From Magnolia sinica (taxonomy: Eukaryota > Streptophyta > Magnoliopsida > Magnoliales > Magnoliaceae), in assembly GCF_029962835.1 (NCBI RefSeq), contig NC_080586.1, forward strand, positions 70,681,001 to 70,745,000: DNA of 64,000 nt, written 5' to 3'. The notes beneath the pieces are model-generated. The model saw only the letters and a program-made list of their open reading frames with translations. It was not told where the DNA came from and made no database searches. This document shows positions 13,075 to 22,921 of the stretch, one piece after another. Numbering within the stretch: the stretch's first letter is position 1; every line of letters starts with the position of its first letter. Made by a program: the position numbers and the translations under genes.

Positions 13075-13770
13075 GAAACACTCGCAGCCCTCAATTCACA
13101 GCCTAATCCTAAGGAAGGAGAAAAGAAAATCTAAAACGAAAGAGAGGGAGAATTGGAAAGGAATTACCAAATTGAGGCTCCTAAGTTAAGGACCTGCAAA
13201 ATAAAACAAAAATAAGTTAGATTCTATAAAGGAGAGAAACGATACTTTAAAAGAAAAATAACAGTAAATTAATTTCTAAAAGAAACTAGGAAAGCCTAAA
13301 CTAAAAAGTAAATTACTACAAGAAAAATTGAAAAATAGAGAGTAGGGAAGGAGTGTACCAAAATAGAGATTTCTATCTTAAAGGCCTAAAAAATAGGAAG
13401 GTTAGTTTCTAAACAAAAATCCTAAAAATAAATTAAGAAACAGAATTAGATTCAAAAAGTGTTAGAATTAGAAAGTTAATAGAACCAAAATAGAAAGTCA
13501 ATTTCTAAATAACCTAAATTCTAAAAATAAACTATTTCCTACAGAACAGAGGATACTAGAATTAGAAAGTTTCTAAAATCTAAACCCTAATTTTATAAAA
13601 AGAAAAAGTAGAGAATTTAGGAAAGAATTACCAATTTAGAGATTTTATGTCAGGATCCTACAAAACAGGAAACAAGTTAGTTCTAAAAATCAAATAGAAA
13701 TAAAAATCTAAAACTAAAGTTAATAAAATCCTAATCTTATCCTAATTCTAAAACTCATTAATTTAAGAAC
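13075..13770 (-). other. Untranslated leader of the Athila element
   Basis: An A-rich stretch (on the plus strand) between the primer binding site and gag, with no open frame of note. Short blocks such as CTAAAAATAAA and TTAGAAAGT recur loosely. This is the expected place of the element's 5' untranslated and packaging region. Confidence 0.6.
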
Positions 13771-13790
13771 AGTCCCCGGCAACGGCGCCA
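13771..13790 (-). other. Primer binding site complementary to tRNA-Asp
   Basis: The plus strand reads TCCCCGGCAACGGCGCCA at 13773-13790, the 3' end of plant tRNA-Asp(GUC) including CCA. On the minus strand this is TGGCGCCGTTGCCGGGGA, a few bases inside the 5' LTR. A tRNA-Asp primer is characteristic of Athila-type elements. Confidence 0.9.
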
Positions 13791-13795
13791 AAACT

Positions 13796-15843
13796 TGTTC
13801 ACTCCCAAAGTAAAGGTTTGTGATGTACTAATCAACTCGGTAAGACCGAGGTCGAATCCACAGGGATTGAAACTCGTTATCTGAAACCAAGTAGAACTAG
13901 AACTAGACTAAGATGTGATCTAAACCAAATAGAATTTAAGAAATAATTGTGAAAGAATTATCTAAGACTTTAAGTAATTCAGAGGAAGGAAACTAGGGAT
14001 TCAGAGGATCCACTTGTAGAGATCAGGGAGATCGTATGCCAGGATCACAAATTATGGAAATTTACTGTACTGCCATTGATATATGTTTCAAGAGATGAAA
14101 GGTGTATGAATTAGAATGGATTCCATCACCAAACCATGCCCAGGAGACAAAGCAAACAACAGAATTAATCTAATTATCAATTAATCAACATGCCATGAAG
14201 GTCAGGAAGGTACTGTCATCCTACCATGCCCATGGGACAATGATGAACAACAGGGCTTCCTGACTTCATCAAGAAAAAAAAAGAAAGGAATATTCAAAGC
14301 CATTGCAAGCCCATTGTAATTTCAGTCACAACATGCCATTAAAAACTAAAGATATTCCCTTAAAATTTAGTCAAAAATAATCTCTTCAATCTTAATCAAA
14401 GGGCACCAGCAACATCTCTCCCATCTCGCTACAAGCTTCACCTCTTAGCCCTAGCTAAGAGGTTTAGCCACTCATGATTGGCCTAAACCGAACAAATAGA
14501 AAAAATAATAAGAGAATGAAACGAATAAGAAGTAAATAAATACCGGAAACAAAAGAAGACATAAAAAAACTTCACTCTCTCTTCAATCCTCTCGCTTGGT
14601 TCCCTGCCCCATCAAAGAATTCCTCCCTCATCCGCTGCCTCAGCTCCCTGACCAAGAGAAACAGCAGCCGCACTCCTCTTATGCACAACAGCCGCAAAAA
14701 CAATAGAATAATCAACCGTTTCCCTGACCAGCGACACCTACTTCTTCACGTCCTCCTCTCTTCCCCAAACCGAGACCTCCGTCCTCTTATACAGAACTGT
14801 CGTCCGGGAGTCCTACCCGGAATAGGGTGTGAAGACACTCCTCTTTACGCAGCCAGGCGCGGCAGCAGCGTGCGTAGCAGACTGAACACGGAAACACACC
14901 TCCGTTTGGCTTGAGATTTTGGAATTGATTGTCAAGACTTGGAATCGGACTTCTTGGTGGGGTTCAAGATCGCATGATCTATCATTTGGGCAAACTGGAT
15001 TGTTGATCAGATCAGCATCTTGATCACAGAATGGCCCGAAAATCTCGGTTGCGCGCAGCAGAGCTCGGCGCTTCTTGCGCTGGGACGTTGGTGAAGGCCC
15101 TGATCGAAATCGGTTGCGAAATCCCCACTGTCCATTGAATTCCTTGTGAAAAATCAGTCGGGAAGGAGTGGTTTTCGTGGGTTCTTGTGTGGGCCATTGT
15201 ACTCACTCAATTCACCGTTCATCTTATGTTGTACATCGATCTCCGTGTTTGCATCTGCATGGGGCCAAAAGGTCACCTAGGTCTTGGCCAATGGACCCGT
15301 GGGATTCCAATGGACGGTCCAGATCGGACCGTTGCATCATGATGGTGGCCCACTAGACACTTCCGCAAGCTCTGTTTCGGTTCGCTGGTGAGAGATCTTG
15401 AGTTGTAGAAGGGATCGGTCAGCGAGCGCGCTGACCGATTTCATGGGTCCGGTGCACTGCACACATCCATGTACTGTGTACACATGCACCCTAAGGTGGG
15501 GCCCATCATGATGTTCATGCCAAATCCGCTCCATCCATCCGTTTCTCTATCCCATTTAAGGGGTTTGAAACCAAAAATGAAGTATATCCAGCTATCTGGC
15601 GGGCCCCAGATTGATAATTTGTGGGCTGATCTGTCCGTTGGGCCCTTTCTACAGTGATCCAGGAGCTGAAATTTCACGTGTACGGTTCATTTATGGTCAT
15701 CAGGACACGTATGGAGTTTTGAACTGATCAGATGGTGGGAACCCTATGATCTTTCATTCTGGACACTTTTCAGGCCACTTGAGCTTCAATTCCTTGATTT
15801 TCTTGGGTCCCTGATGTGTAATTCTGTTGATCTTGGGTCTTTG
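13796..15843 (-). repeat. 5' LTR of the Athila element, outer end truncated
   Basis: It begins TGTTCACTCC at its inner end and follows the left LTR through GATCTTGGGTCTTTGG. It then stops about 180 bp short of the outer end present in the left copy (6142-6321) and joins a second copy of the left flanking sequence at 15844. Upstream promoter sequence of the element would normally lie in that outer part, so transcription from this LTR is probably impaired. Confidence 0.88.
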
Positions 15844-15965
15844 GGTGGGTCCCACGTGGGGCCCAACATAACGTTTACTTTTCATCCCATCTGTTGATAA
15901 GGTCACAAAGACCTAGATTAAGAGGAAAAACAAATTTCATGTAGATCCAAAACTCCTGTGACCTA
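15844..15965. repeat. 122-bp flank duplicated on both sides of the Athila insertion (right copy)
   Basis: Gapless match to 3963-4084. It starts at the LTR breakpoint (TTTGG/GTGGGTCCCACG) and leads without interruption into the remainder of the host repeat at 15966. The host repeat can therefore be read continuously from this copy, while the left copy ends at the insertion point. Confidence 0.9.
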
Positions 15966-16760
15966 AAAGGGTTTCAATGGTAGGCGTCCAACTCACCACT
16001 GTTTTCTGTAGTGTGGATCACCTGAGCCCCGTGTACGGTTGATTTTTTTGGGACGACCCATTCTTTTAAAGGGGTCCCACCAAATGCATGGTGTAGATGT
16101 TCGAAATACATCAAGGTGGGACTTGTAGTGGGGCCATGGTCCCTGCCCAGTTTTACAAGCAGCGGGACGCTGCTTGCTGCAGCGTCCTTTGGACGCTGAC
16201 AGCATGTGGCTCCCTCTCTTGCTTAGTTTATTTTATTTTTTATTTTTGTTATTTTTCTGAGGTTTTTCATAGGTGGGGTCCACATCCAGAAAATCCAAGC
16301 CAACCATTTGATTCTATGGCTCAAGACAGTCTAAATGAGTCCAATATTCAACGTGTTTTGGCAAATTGAAACGTCAATGTGGGTCTTAACAGCCTTGTAT
16401 GGTAGAAATTTATATTTCTATGGTATGGCTCGCTTGATTATTGGATTGGCCTCATTTTTTGGCTCAACGCCTAAACTGAGCTGGGGAAAAAGGTGGATGG
16501 CATGGATTGAATCCATACATCAAGGTGGGGCCTACATGAGCAGCCCTGTCTCAAAGCTTGTTAAATCAAGCTAATATATTTTTTTTGTTTTTCATTTCAC
16601 GTCCAGCGTCCCTGAACGCTGGATGGTTTGGGCACAACGCATATATGAGGTGGGCCTTACACAGGTGGGCCACCAAATGCATCAATGGTATAGATAAGAC
16701 ATACAGCAAGATGGGTCCCACCATATATGGGCCCTTAAATCACAAAATCACATTGTAAAA
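15966..16760. repeat. Resumed GGGCCCAC-type repeat after the Athila insertion
   Basis: The text GGTTTCAATGGTAGGCGTCCAA...ACCACTGTTTTCTGTAGTGTGG, followed by AAATACATCAAGGTGGGAC, matches the second half of the TIR element family in this window. A further unit follows at about 16490-16700 (ATACATCAAGGTGGGGCC, GATGGTTTGGGCACAACGCATATATGAGGTGGGCC). No gene is seen. Confidence 0.6.
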
Positions 16761-16799
16761 TCACCCACCTTTGATCTTCTTGGACTTCTTCTTCCATCA

Positions 16800-17404
16800 A
16801 CGCATCCTATAGCTCCGGGGAATGCATTTCAACGGTGGAGATGATCTTTGGGTGGTGGGATTGGGAGGTAGGGAGGTGGGCCACACCTAGCTCCTCTCAT
16901 GGAGGTTGGGACATTGGAGTTACTCTCATGGAGCTTGGGAGAGAAATGAGAGAGAGATGAGAGAGATAAGAGAGAGAGAGAGGTGATGTGAGTGATGGAG
17001 TGATGGGGAGAGAGATGATGAGAGATGGGTGATGGGTGATGGATGTGTACTTGACATGTAAGAGAGAGTTAACTTTAGGTGAGAGAGGGATGGGTGTTGG
17101 TACTTGACATGATATGATAGATTAATGTGATGTATTGTAGAGATTCCCTCGATATTCGCATCGTGCGGCGTTTTCCTCGAACTGAACGTGGGCCCACATA
17201 TCCTAGCACCGGTATCACCTCGGCGAATGAGACGCGGCGACGGCGCGGTCGCAAGGGTATAAGTCTCAAGTTAAGCTGACTCTGGAATACGAGACACGAC
17301 TCAGGATCGCACGCTAACGCCGATATAGATCACAGGTCGCCAGAATTTGACTGGGAGGACCGCGGAGGCCTATGGAACATTACGGGCTAGGATGCGGGTC
17401 TTAC
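16800..17404 (-). repeat. End of a chromovirus-like LTR (GA-rich tract and GGGTCTTACA terminus)
   Basis: A purine-rich tract of GAGAGA and GATGGGTGATGG (about 16920-17045) is followed by a GC-rich segment ending GCGGGTCTTACA at 17404. Read on the minus strand it begins TGTAAGACCCGC, like the LTR starts at 60071 (plus) and 63980 (minus). It shares with them an internal block TGAGACTT-TAC...GCGAC-GCGC. The adjoining plus-strand CATCACCCCGG is purine-rich on the minus strand, as expected before a 3' LTR. Confidence 0.5.
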
Positions 17405-18214
17405 ACTCATCACCCCGGCATAGGCCGACAACTCAGACATGGTATCCTATACCACCATGCCCGACTCATGAGTTTTAATGAGATCGTATCGCACTAACGG
17501 TTATAAATGGATGCATCTACTGGGAACGAGGTATTTTAGATTCTATTTGTCGTTTGTCATACATTGTGAATACACATAGTCAATCGACTATTAAGCTAAT
17601 TCCATTGATTTGAGAAACTCCGACACAACCGACGTTGGGTGCAAGCATCCCGTGTAGTCCAACTACTGTCGGTCGTCCATGTTCGACCCAGGGTCGATCG
17701 AACAAGCCTAGGGTGGCCAACCTAACTCAGGTCACCCCTTAGTTCGGGCAATTAACCAACTTTTCCAACGTTGTAAGTAACTTAAGTATCACCACAACTT
17801 AATAATTCGTCATGTCGTCATAGTGTATATTTAACAACATAACCACTCAGGCACTTTATAAAATATTTGAGCATCAATAGCACAACACAGCCACTTAGGC
17901 ATTTTATCAAACACATGAGCATCGATAGAACCACACATCTACTTTGGCTTTTTATCAAACATGTGAGTATCAATAAAACCACACATCTACCTAGGCAGTT
18001 CATTAAAGCATGTGAGCATCAATAGATCAACAAATTCAATCACTTAGATATTTTAGCAGACATGTAAGCATCAATAAACGACTAACTCAAAATTCGTATA
18101 GGGAGAGGGGGTATGAAATGAATGGGCATTTATAATACCAAAAGTGGTGCGAATGGCCCTAATAGTCATTTGTTAATTATATTAACCCTTGAGGGGGTTA
18201 ATTCCCATTAATGG
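17405..18214. other. Non-coding remnant between LTR end and truncated pol
   Basis: No gene is recognised. It occupies the place where RT, RNase H and integrase of the minus-strand element to its right should lie; none of these domains is detectable. It contains the 48-bp tandem repeat described separately. Confidence 0.4.
17840..18080 (-). repeat. Five tandem copies of a 48-bp repeat
   Basis: The marker GAGCATCAATAG recurs at 17869, 17917 (GAGCATCGATAG), 17965, 18014 and 18066 (AAGCATCAATAA), spacings 48, 48, 49 and 52. The unit length is a multiple of three, so the minus strand shows a 16-residue periodic frame (CVVLLMLKYFIKCLSG-like). That periodicity alone does not show it is translated. 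Confidence 0.8.
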
Positions 18215-18899
18215 GACCCAACGGAAGACATATGGGTCAATGTCAAAATCCACCTCTCCTAGGGGGCAATCCTGGTATCTCTTGAAATACTTCAAGGAAT
18301 CCCTTGACTATTGGGATTTGATCTACAGAGATCTTCTCTAAGCCCATTACCCACACCAAGGGTTCATTTTTCTTCCTACCCTGTATTGTAACGAGAAAGC
18401 TCCCGGGTATGGTGAGAGTGATTCTTTTGGCCCTACTTTATATAATCGCCCTGGTTTTATCGAGCTAATCCATTCCAAGGATGATGTCGAATCCCCTTAT
18501 GTTCATTTCCACTAGATTAGCCGAAAACTTAATATTTGCCATAGTGATGGGGCAGTTTTCACAGTATTTGGTTAGTTCTATTATCTTGCCCAAGGGTGAA
18601 GCCACAGTGATGGGTCCTTTCATGTACTTCAATTCTAAACCCAAACGTTCAACTATGGAAGTGGAGATAAAAGATAGAGTAGCCCCACAATCAAATAAGA
18701 GGATAATTGGTACATTTCTGATAAAGGTTGTACCTTCTATTAGGCTAGGGGCAGTGTTTGAGTCTTCTGGCGACATCATGACGTATAGGTGATCTTGTGT
18801 TTTCTGAGAGGTGATCGGGGCAGATTGTTGTACTCGGGGTGGAATGGGGCGGCCTTCATCTCTCATTTTCTTGTAGCAGTTTTTCACGTCGTGACCCAT
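18215..18899 (-). pseudogene. Tekay/Del-like protease and RT-linker remnant
   Basis: The frame 18899-18465 carries the tail of a zinc knuckle (MGHDVKNC; the first cysteines are not preserved). A retropepsin-like domain follows (LLFDCGATLSFISTSIVERLGL, then MNIRGFDIILGMD). Downstream on the minus strand, about 18340-18215, sequence still resembles the linker before RT (IPIVKGFLEVFQEIPGLPPRREVDFDID). It then loses similarity exactly where the RT core should begin. RT, RNase H and integrase are absent. The remnant belongs with the gag at 18900-19856. Confidence 0.75.
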
Positions 18900-19856
18900 T
18901 TTCTTATAGTAGTTGTTGTTTGGGAGGTTGTCTCCCTGTTTCCTTTTATCCGGGACGATATTCTATTGATGACGGTTCTAGGTCTTTTGTCCGGTATTTG
19001 TGGCAAGCTAGAGTTCGTCTTGAGTCTCTTCCCTGCTTCAAGATGTTGTAGTCAGGCTCGGGACCTTCGATCATCGTTGTTTTTAGCACGGGTGGCCTTA
19101 TCCACTATGATGGAGTATGTTGGTAGGTCCAGACATCATATCTTAGAGTGGATCGAAGGTCTTAGGCTATCCTTAAACCATTTGATTCTGAAATCTTCGT
19201 CCTCAATTAGTTTCGACGCATATCGGGACAATTCAATGAGTTTGGCCTCATATTGCGCGACGGTCATTTCGCCTTGGGTGAGTTTTAAGAATTCAGACAT
19301 CTTTTCATCTCTGTATGACTTTGAGAAGTATTTCTCAAAGAACTTCTCCTAGAACTCCTCCCAGGTCTAGGTGTAATCTTCCGGTACAGTTTTTCTGTTA
19401 CTTCCCACCAATTAACTACCTCTCCTTTGAGTTTAAAAGTGGCTAAGGAAACCTTGAGGTGTTCTAGGCATGCCATGGTCTTTAATGTCCTTTTAGTTTG
19501 CTTTATCCGATGCCCGACTGCCACCGGGTCGGGGGTGCCTAAGAACTCAGGAGGTCATAGCTTTATGAATTTTTTCAGCATGAAAGATTCGTCGTTGTGT
19601 TCCGCACGAGGTGGAGCTAGTGGGGTGGTACGGGTAGCGATGCTAGCATTACCGTGTTTCTCGGAAGGGTATTGTGAACATGTTGTTGTAGATTGTCCAA
19701 CGTCTGTTGGGTCCTTTGCATGGATGTCTCCATTTGTCTGAGGATGGAATAGAACGGTGCCCATGCTTGGGTATCAGGGGGTGCCTGTCCTGAGGGTGGC
19801 CCTGGGAGTGCGGTCTCTCGGTGGGTTGTTAACAGGGATGGTGTTGATTCTCTCAC
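18900..19856 (-). pseudogene. Tekay/Del-like gag remnant
   Basis: Three overlapping minus-strand frames (19856-19617, 19764-19555, 19524-19285) together resemble chromovirus gag: an N-terminal region with MRESTPSLL, then ESFMLKKFIKL, a proline-phenylalanine block, KTMACLEHLKVSLATFKLKGEVVNWWE. Frame changes near 19620 and 19550 and stops further on show it is not translatable as one protein. The orientation matches the PBS at 20196-20207. Confidence 0.7.
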
Positions 19857-20195
19857 TATTTCTTCCTAAGGTGCGTCATTCTCCGTTGTGCGTTCCAGGA
19901 GTACGGAGTTTGTGCTTGACTTATTCTTGATACTCTAAGAAAATCTATGGGCAAAATTCCACGGTTTGGGGTTTTTAAAGAGTCTATATTTCAAGGTGCC
20001 TAGATTCATAGTCTCTAAGTTCCACATCTAACTTAATATTTCAAATGGGAACTTGGATCTGGGTTTCTAGTTCCTCAATTTTCTAACTTCTTTAGGAAAT
20101 AATCCTAAGTATAGGTCTTTAGTCCATGATTCTGTCATAGTCGGGCAAGCTTACGATGGTCCATAACCCTTAGGCCCAGTTAATCTCATTCTCAT

Positions 20196-20207
20196 GCTCT
20201 GATACCA
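20196..20207 (-). other. Primer binding site complementary to initiator tRNA-Met
   Basis: The plus strand GCTCTGATACCA is TGGTATCAGAGC on the minus strand, an exact match to the usual plant retrotransposon tRNA-iMet binding site. It lies two bases from an LTR-like terminus TGTAACATCC at 20210 and upstream of the gag remnant in the minus orientation. Confidence 0.85.
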
Positions 20208-20209
20208 AC

Positions 20210-22921
20210 TGTAACATCCTGAATTTTCACGGCCAGAGTTTATACTCATGCCTGAGGGAATCGAGTGTTAATAATGTAGGAATTTTGATGTCTCAAGGTC
20301 TCGCCTTGAATTTCCTCTCATCTAGATCACATCCAGTTACATTAAAAAAAGGTAATCATTCACAAGAATAAAATGAACTGCACTTATCATCCCATAATTA
20401 AATAAAATTCGTCAAATGCTCACTCAATGAGAGCTTATTACAATATCTGAGTTGCGTAGCGAGAATATAAATGAAATAAACATAAACTACTTTTCTATTC
20501 TATTATGCAAAGTCTTCTATCGGGAGCTGATCTTTTGAGTCCTCGACCTGTACGTCACATGCCTCATCTATACGGTTGGAGATTTATAAAAGAAATGTAA
20601 GGGTTCTAATACGTCTCGTAATCCACTACTACGAGGGGTATCAGTATGCGCAAACAACGTACATGAGATGCCTAGCAAAGTATGTGCGACTCATCATACG
20701 TATTGATCATCACAATGTGGAACATGATTCATATAAAACACGATTCGACTTGCATTCTCACACTATGGATATTCGCTGGCATGTCCAACGCTACTGTGGA
20801 TTTATATGAACACATCGAGGCGGCACAACACGTGAGTCGAATGAATTATGTGACACGATTTGTTCATAGAGTGACTATTTGCGACATCCAATCCCGGAAG
20901 TAATGTAACATGCATTACGAATAACTAACATCGATTCGTGCACCACTACCCAAAAACCTATGGAATTACATGTCGACTAAGAGGGTCTCTACCCAGAGCG
21001 CATTATGTCCATGATATAATAATTAATCACTAGTTATGATACCTCTTAACACATCACTTGTACTTATAAAGAAATAAATTAAATTATGAAAGTTCTGGAA
21101 TATCAAGACACATGCCCAAGCCATAAAGGTAAATAGCACAAGGCAAATAAAGTAAGGAAGAGAGTAGTAATGGCTAACTTAACAAAGAGGAGAGTGACAA
21201 TGGTCAACTCAATAAAAGGATAGTAGCAATGGCTAACTCAATAACTAGAAGATTGACAATGGCCAACTCAATAACAAAGAGAGTGACAATGGCCAACTTA
21301 ATAAAGAGAAGAGTAGCAAGGGCTAACTCAACAAATTGATAAAGGTAAGGGTAAGGCCCATATCCATCACTCCACATATATTCATAAAGATCACTTGTAA
21401 TTAACATAATATCATAATTCCCAAAAGGGTAGATAATTGTTGGGGATAAAATAAATAATTATAGGAAAGAAATCACGAGAGCATGTAAAAGGCATGGCAA
21501 TTCACATCAACTTAAATTAATGCTAACTTAAAGAAAAAACCTTCACATAAATTCGGAAAGGCCATGAATGAGTAACATCACACATTAACCATTATTCCCC
21601 ATGGATAAATAGTTAGTGTTGATAAATTAAACAATTTCAAATAATATCACAATGTCATGAAAACTTATAAATGGCAGGGTAATAATATCTTAAATCAAGT
21701 AAGCTTAAAGGATAAAAACCCTCACCTTAGGCTATCCGATTGTCCGCTCCTAAGATTTAATGCGAAGATGTACTTCAACTCTTATCCTAATTTACCTGGT
21801 TGAATTTTGTTAGAGTATATGTCAGACTTAACCTAGGTTTAGTGAGTTTCAGGAACTTCATTGATAAACCAAGTCGACTCGGTTTGACATGGGGATGTTC
21901 TTTATCTCCATTGCTAAAAAAAAATAAAATAGGTCTTTGAAAAAGAAAAGGGGAGAAATAGATGAGGACTTGGACCTGATTTATATCTGGGGCAGCAATT
22001 CGATGGGCGTTGCACGTGGCTGATTCCTCCTTCCTCTTCTTCGTCGCTGATGGCTGATCGAGATAGTCCTGACAAGTTGAGTTGAACTTCAACGCCTGAC
22101 CTTCTTCTCTCCTTCTTTTCCCTTATTTTCTTGCTCTTGTTTTCCTCTCTTTCTCTCTCCCTTTATGTTTCTTCTGGCTGGGGATTGGGGAAGGAATATA
22201 TAGGCCGTGAGGGCCTTTAGACCCTAATGTGTTTCTTCTTGTGCAGGTTGTTGCGCAACAAGAAAGACGGACGCAGTCCTGCCTTCGACCGACCGTACTC
22301 CCTCTTTCCTTCACGGATCCGATCGGATCTAGGTGGCCTTGTGTTGTCTCTAAATGGCCTACGAATAGAGGATTGTGATCATGTTCTTGACCACAGGGTT
22401 GATCAGACGATAGTCCAACCGATGGTTTTCCTTGTAACGTCGTTGTTTGTGTGAAGAACGGAGGCGTGATTCTTTCTGCAACCTTTCCTCTCTTTTCCCT
22501 CAACGTGGGTGCGGTCGAAAGAGCCTCTCCTCCAATTTGGATGGTCCTTATTTTTTCAGGTGTCCACTGTTAGATTTCTTACTCAAGGAATATGAAACCG
22601 CACTGGCTTCCCTTGATGTTGTCTGCGGACGAATTTCGGACGAGAATACGTCCGGTTTTCATGTCAAGTTAGGAGTAGAAAAGACCAGGGTTTGGTCGAA
22701 TTTGCCCTACGGAATTAATGGATAGTTCAAATCTTCGTGGATGGTCCTTGATGGTAGGCCACCACTCGATGCAGCAGTTCGTTGTTATCCGAATCCACTT
22801 CGAGCAGGAGTTTGAAAGGAAGGAGGAAATCCTTTTGTAATCACAATTAATCCGGGGTTGACTGGTTTCTTGGTTCGAAAAAGCACTAGTACACCTCTGA
22901 TGTGTACACACACCTGGCGTG
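20210..22921 (-). repeat. 5' LTR-like sequence of the gag-protease remnant
   Basis: The terminus TGTAACATCCTGAATTTTC at 20210 adjoins the PBS. A matching inverted terminus, GAAAATCCAGGACGTTACA, ends at 28480. One reading is a single LTR of about 3.15 kb split by the repeat 22922-28037; the outer boundary is inferred. Inside are a 30-bp tandem repeat (21155-21345) and a minus-strand TATA-like CTATATATT near 22196-22205. Short ORFs here (for example 22123-22503) match nothing I recognise and are left out. Confidence 0.5.
21155..21345. repeat. Six tandem copies of a 30-bp repeat
   Basis: A unit like GAGAGTGACAATGGCCAACTCAATAAA repeats. The marker GGCTAACT/GGCCAACT occurs at 21172, 21202, 21231, 21261, 21291 and 21321, a period of 29-30 bp. 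It gives a repetitive minus-strand frame (IELAIV-TLL), which is a by-product of the period. Confidence 0.85.

Larger units (their letters stand above)
4085..15843 (-). mobile_element. Athila-type Ty3/gypsy LTR retrotransposon, degraded
   Basis: The whole element is read on the minus strand: 5' LTR on the right (13796-15843, outer end missing), tRNA-Asp primer binding site, gag, protease-RT-RNase H-integrase, a long spacer, polypurine tract, and 3' LTR on the left (4085-6321). The domain order is gypsy. The tRNA-Asp primer and the gag/protease style fit the Athila lineage. At least four reading-frame lesions leave it unable to encode its own polyprotein. No envelope-like ORF is visible in the 1.4-kb spacer where Athila elements may carry one. 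It interrupts a GGGCCCAC-type repeat that resumes at 15844. Lineage assignment is inference. Confidence 0.88.

Noticed and set aside
17840-18080. CRISPR-like array
   Set aside because: Contiguous 48-bp tandem repeats without unique spacers, in a plant genome; the same applies to arrays at 21155, 30738 and 31649.
22123-22725. ORFs of 75-126 codons on both strands as host genes
   Set aside because: No domain recognised, overlapping on both strands, and located within LTR-like sequence.
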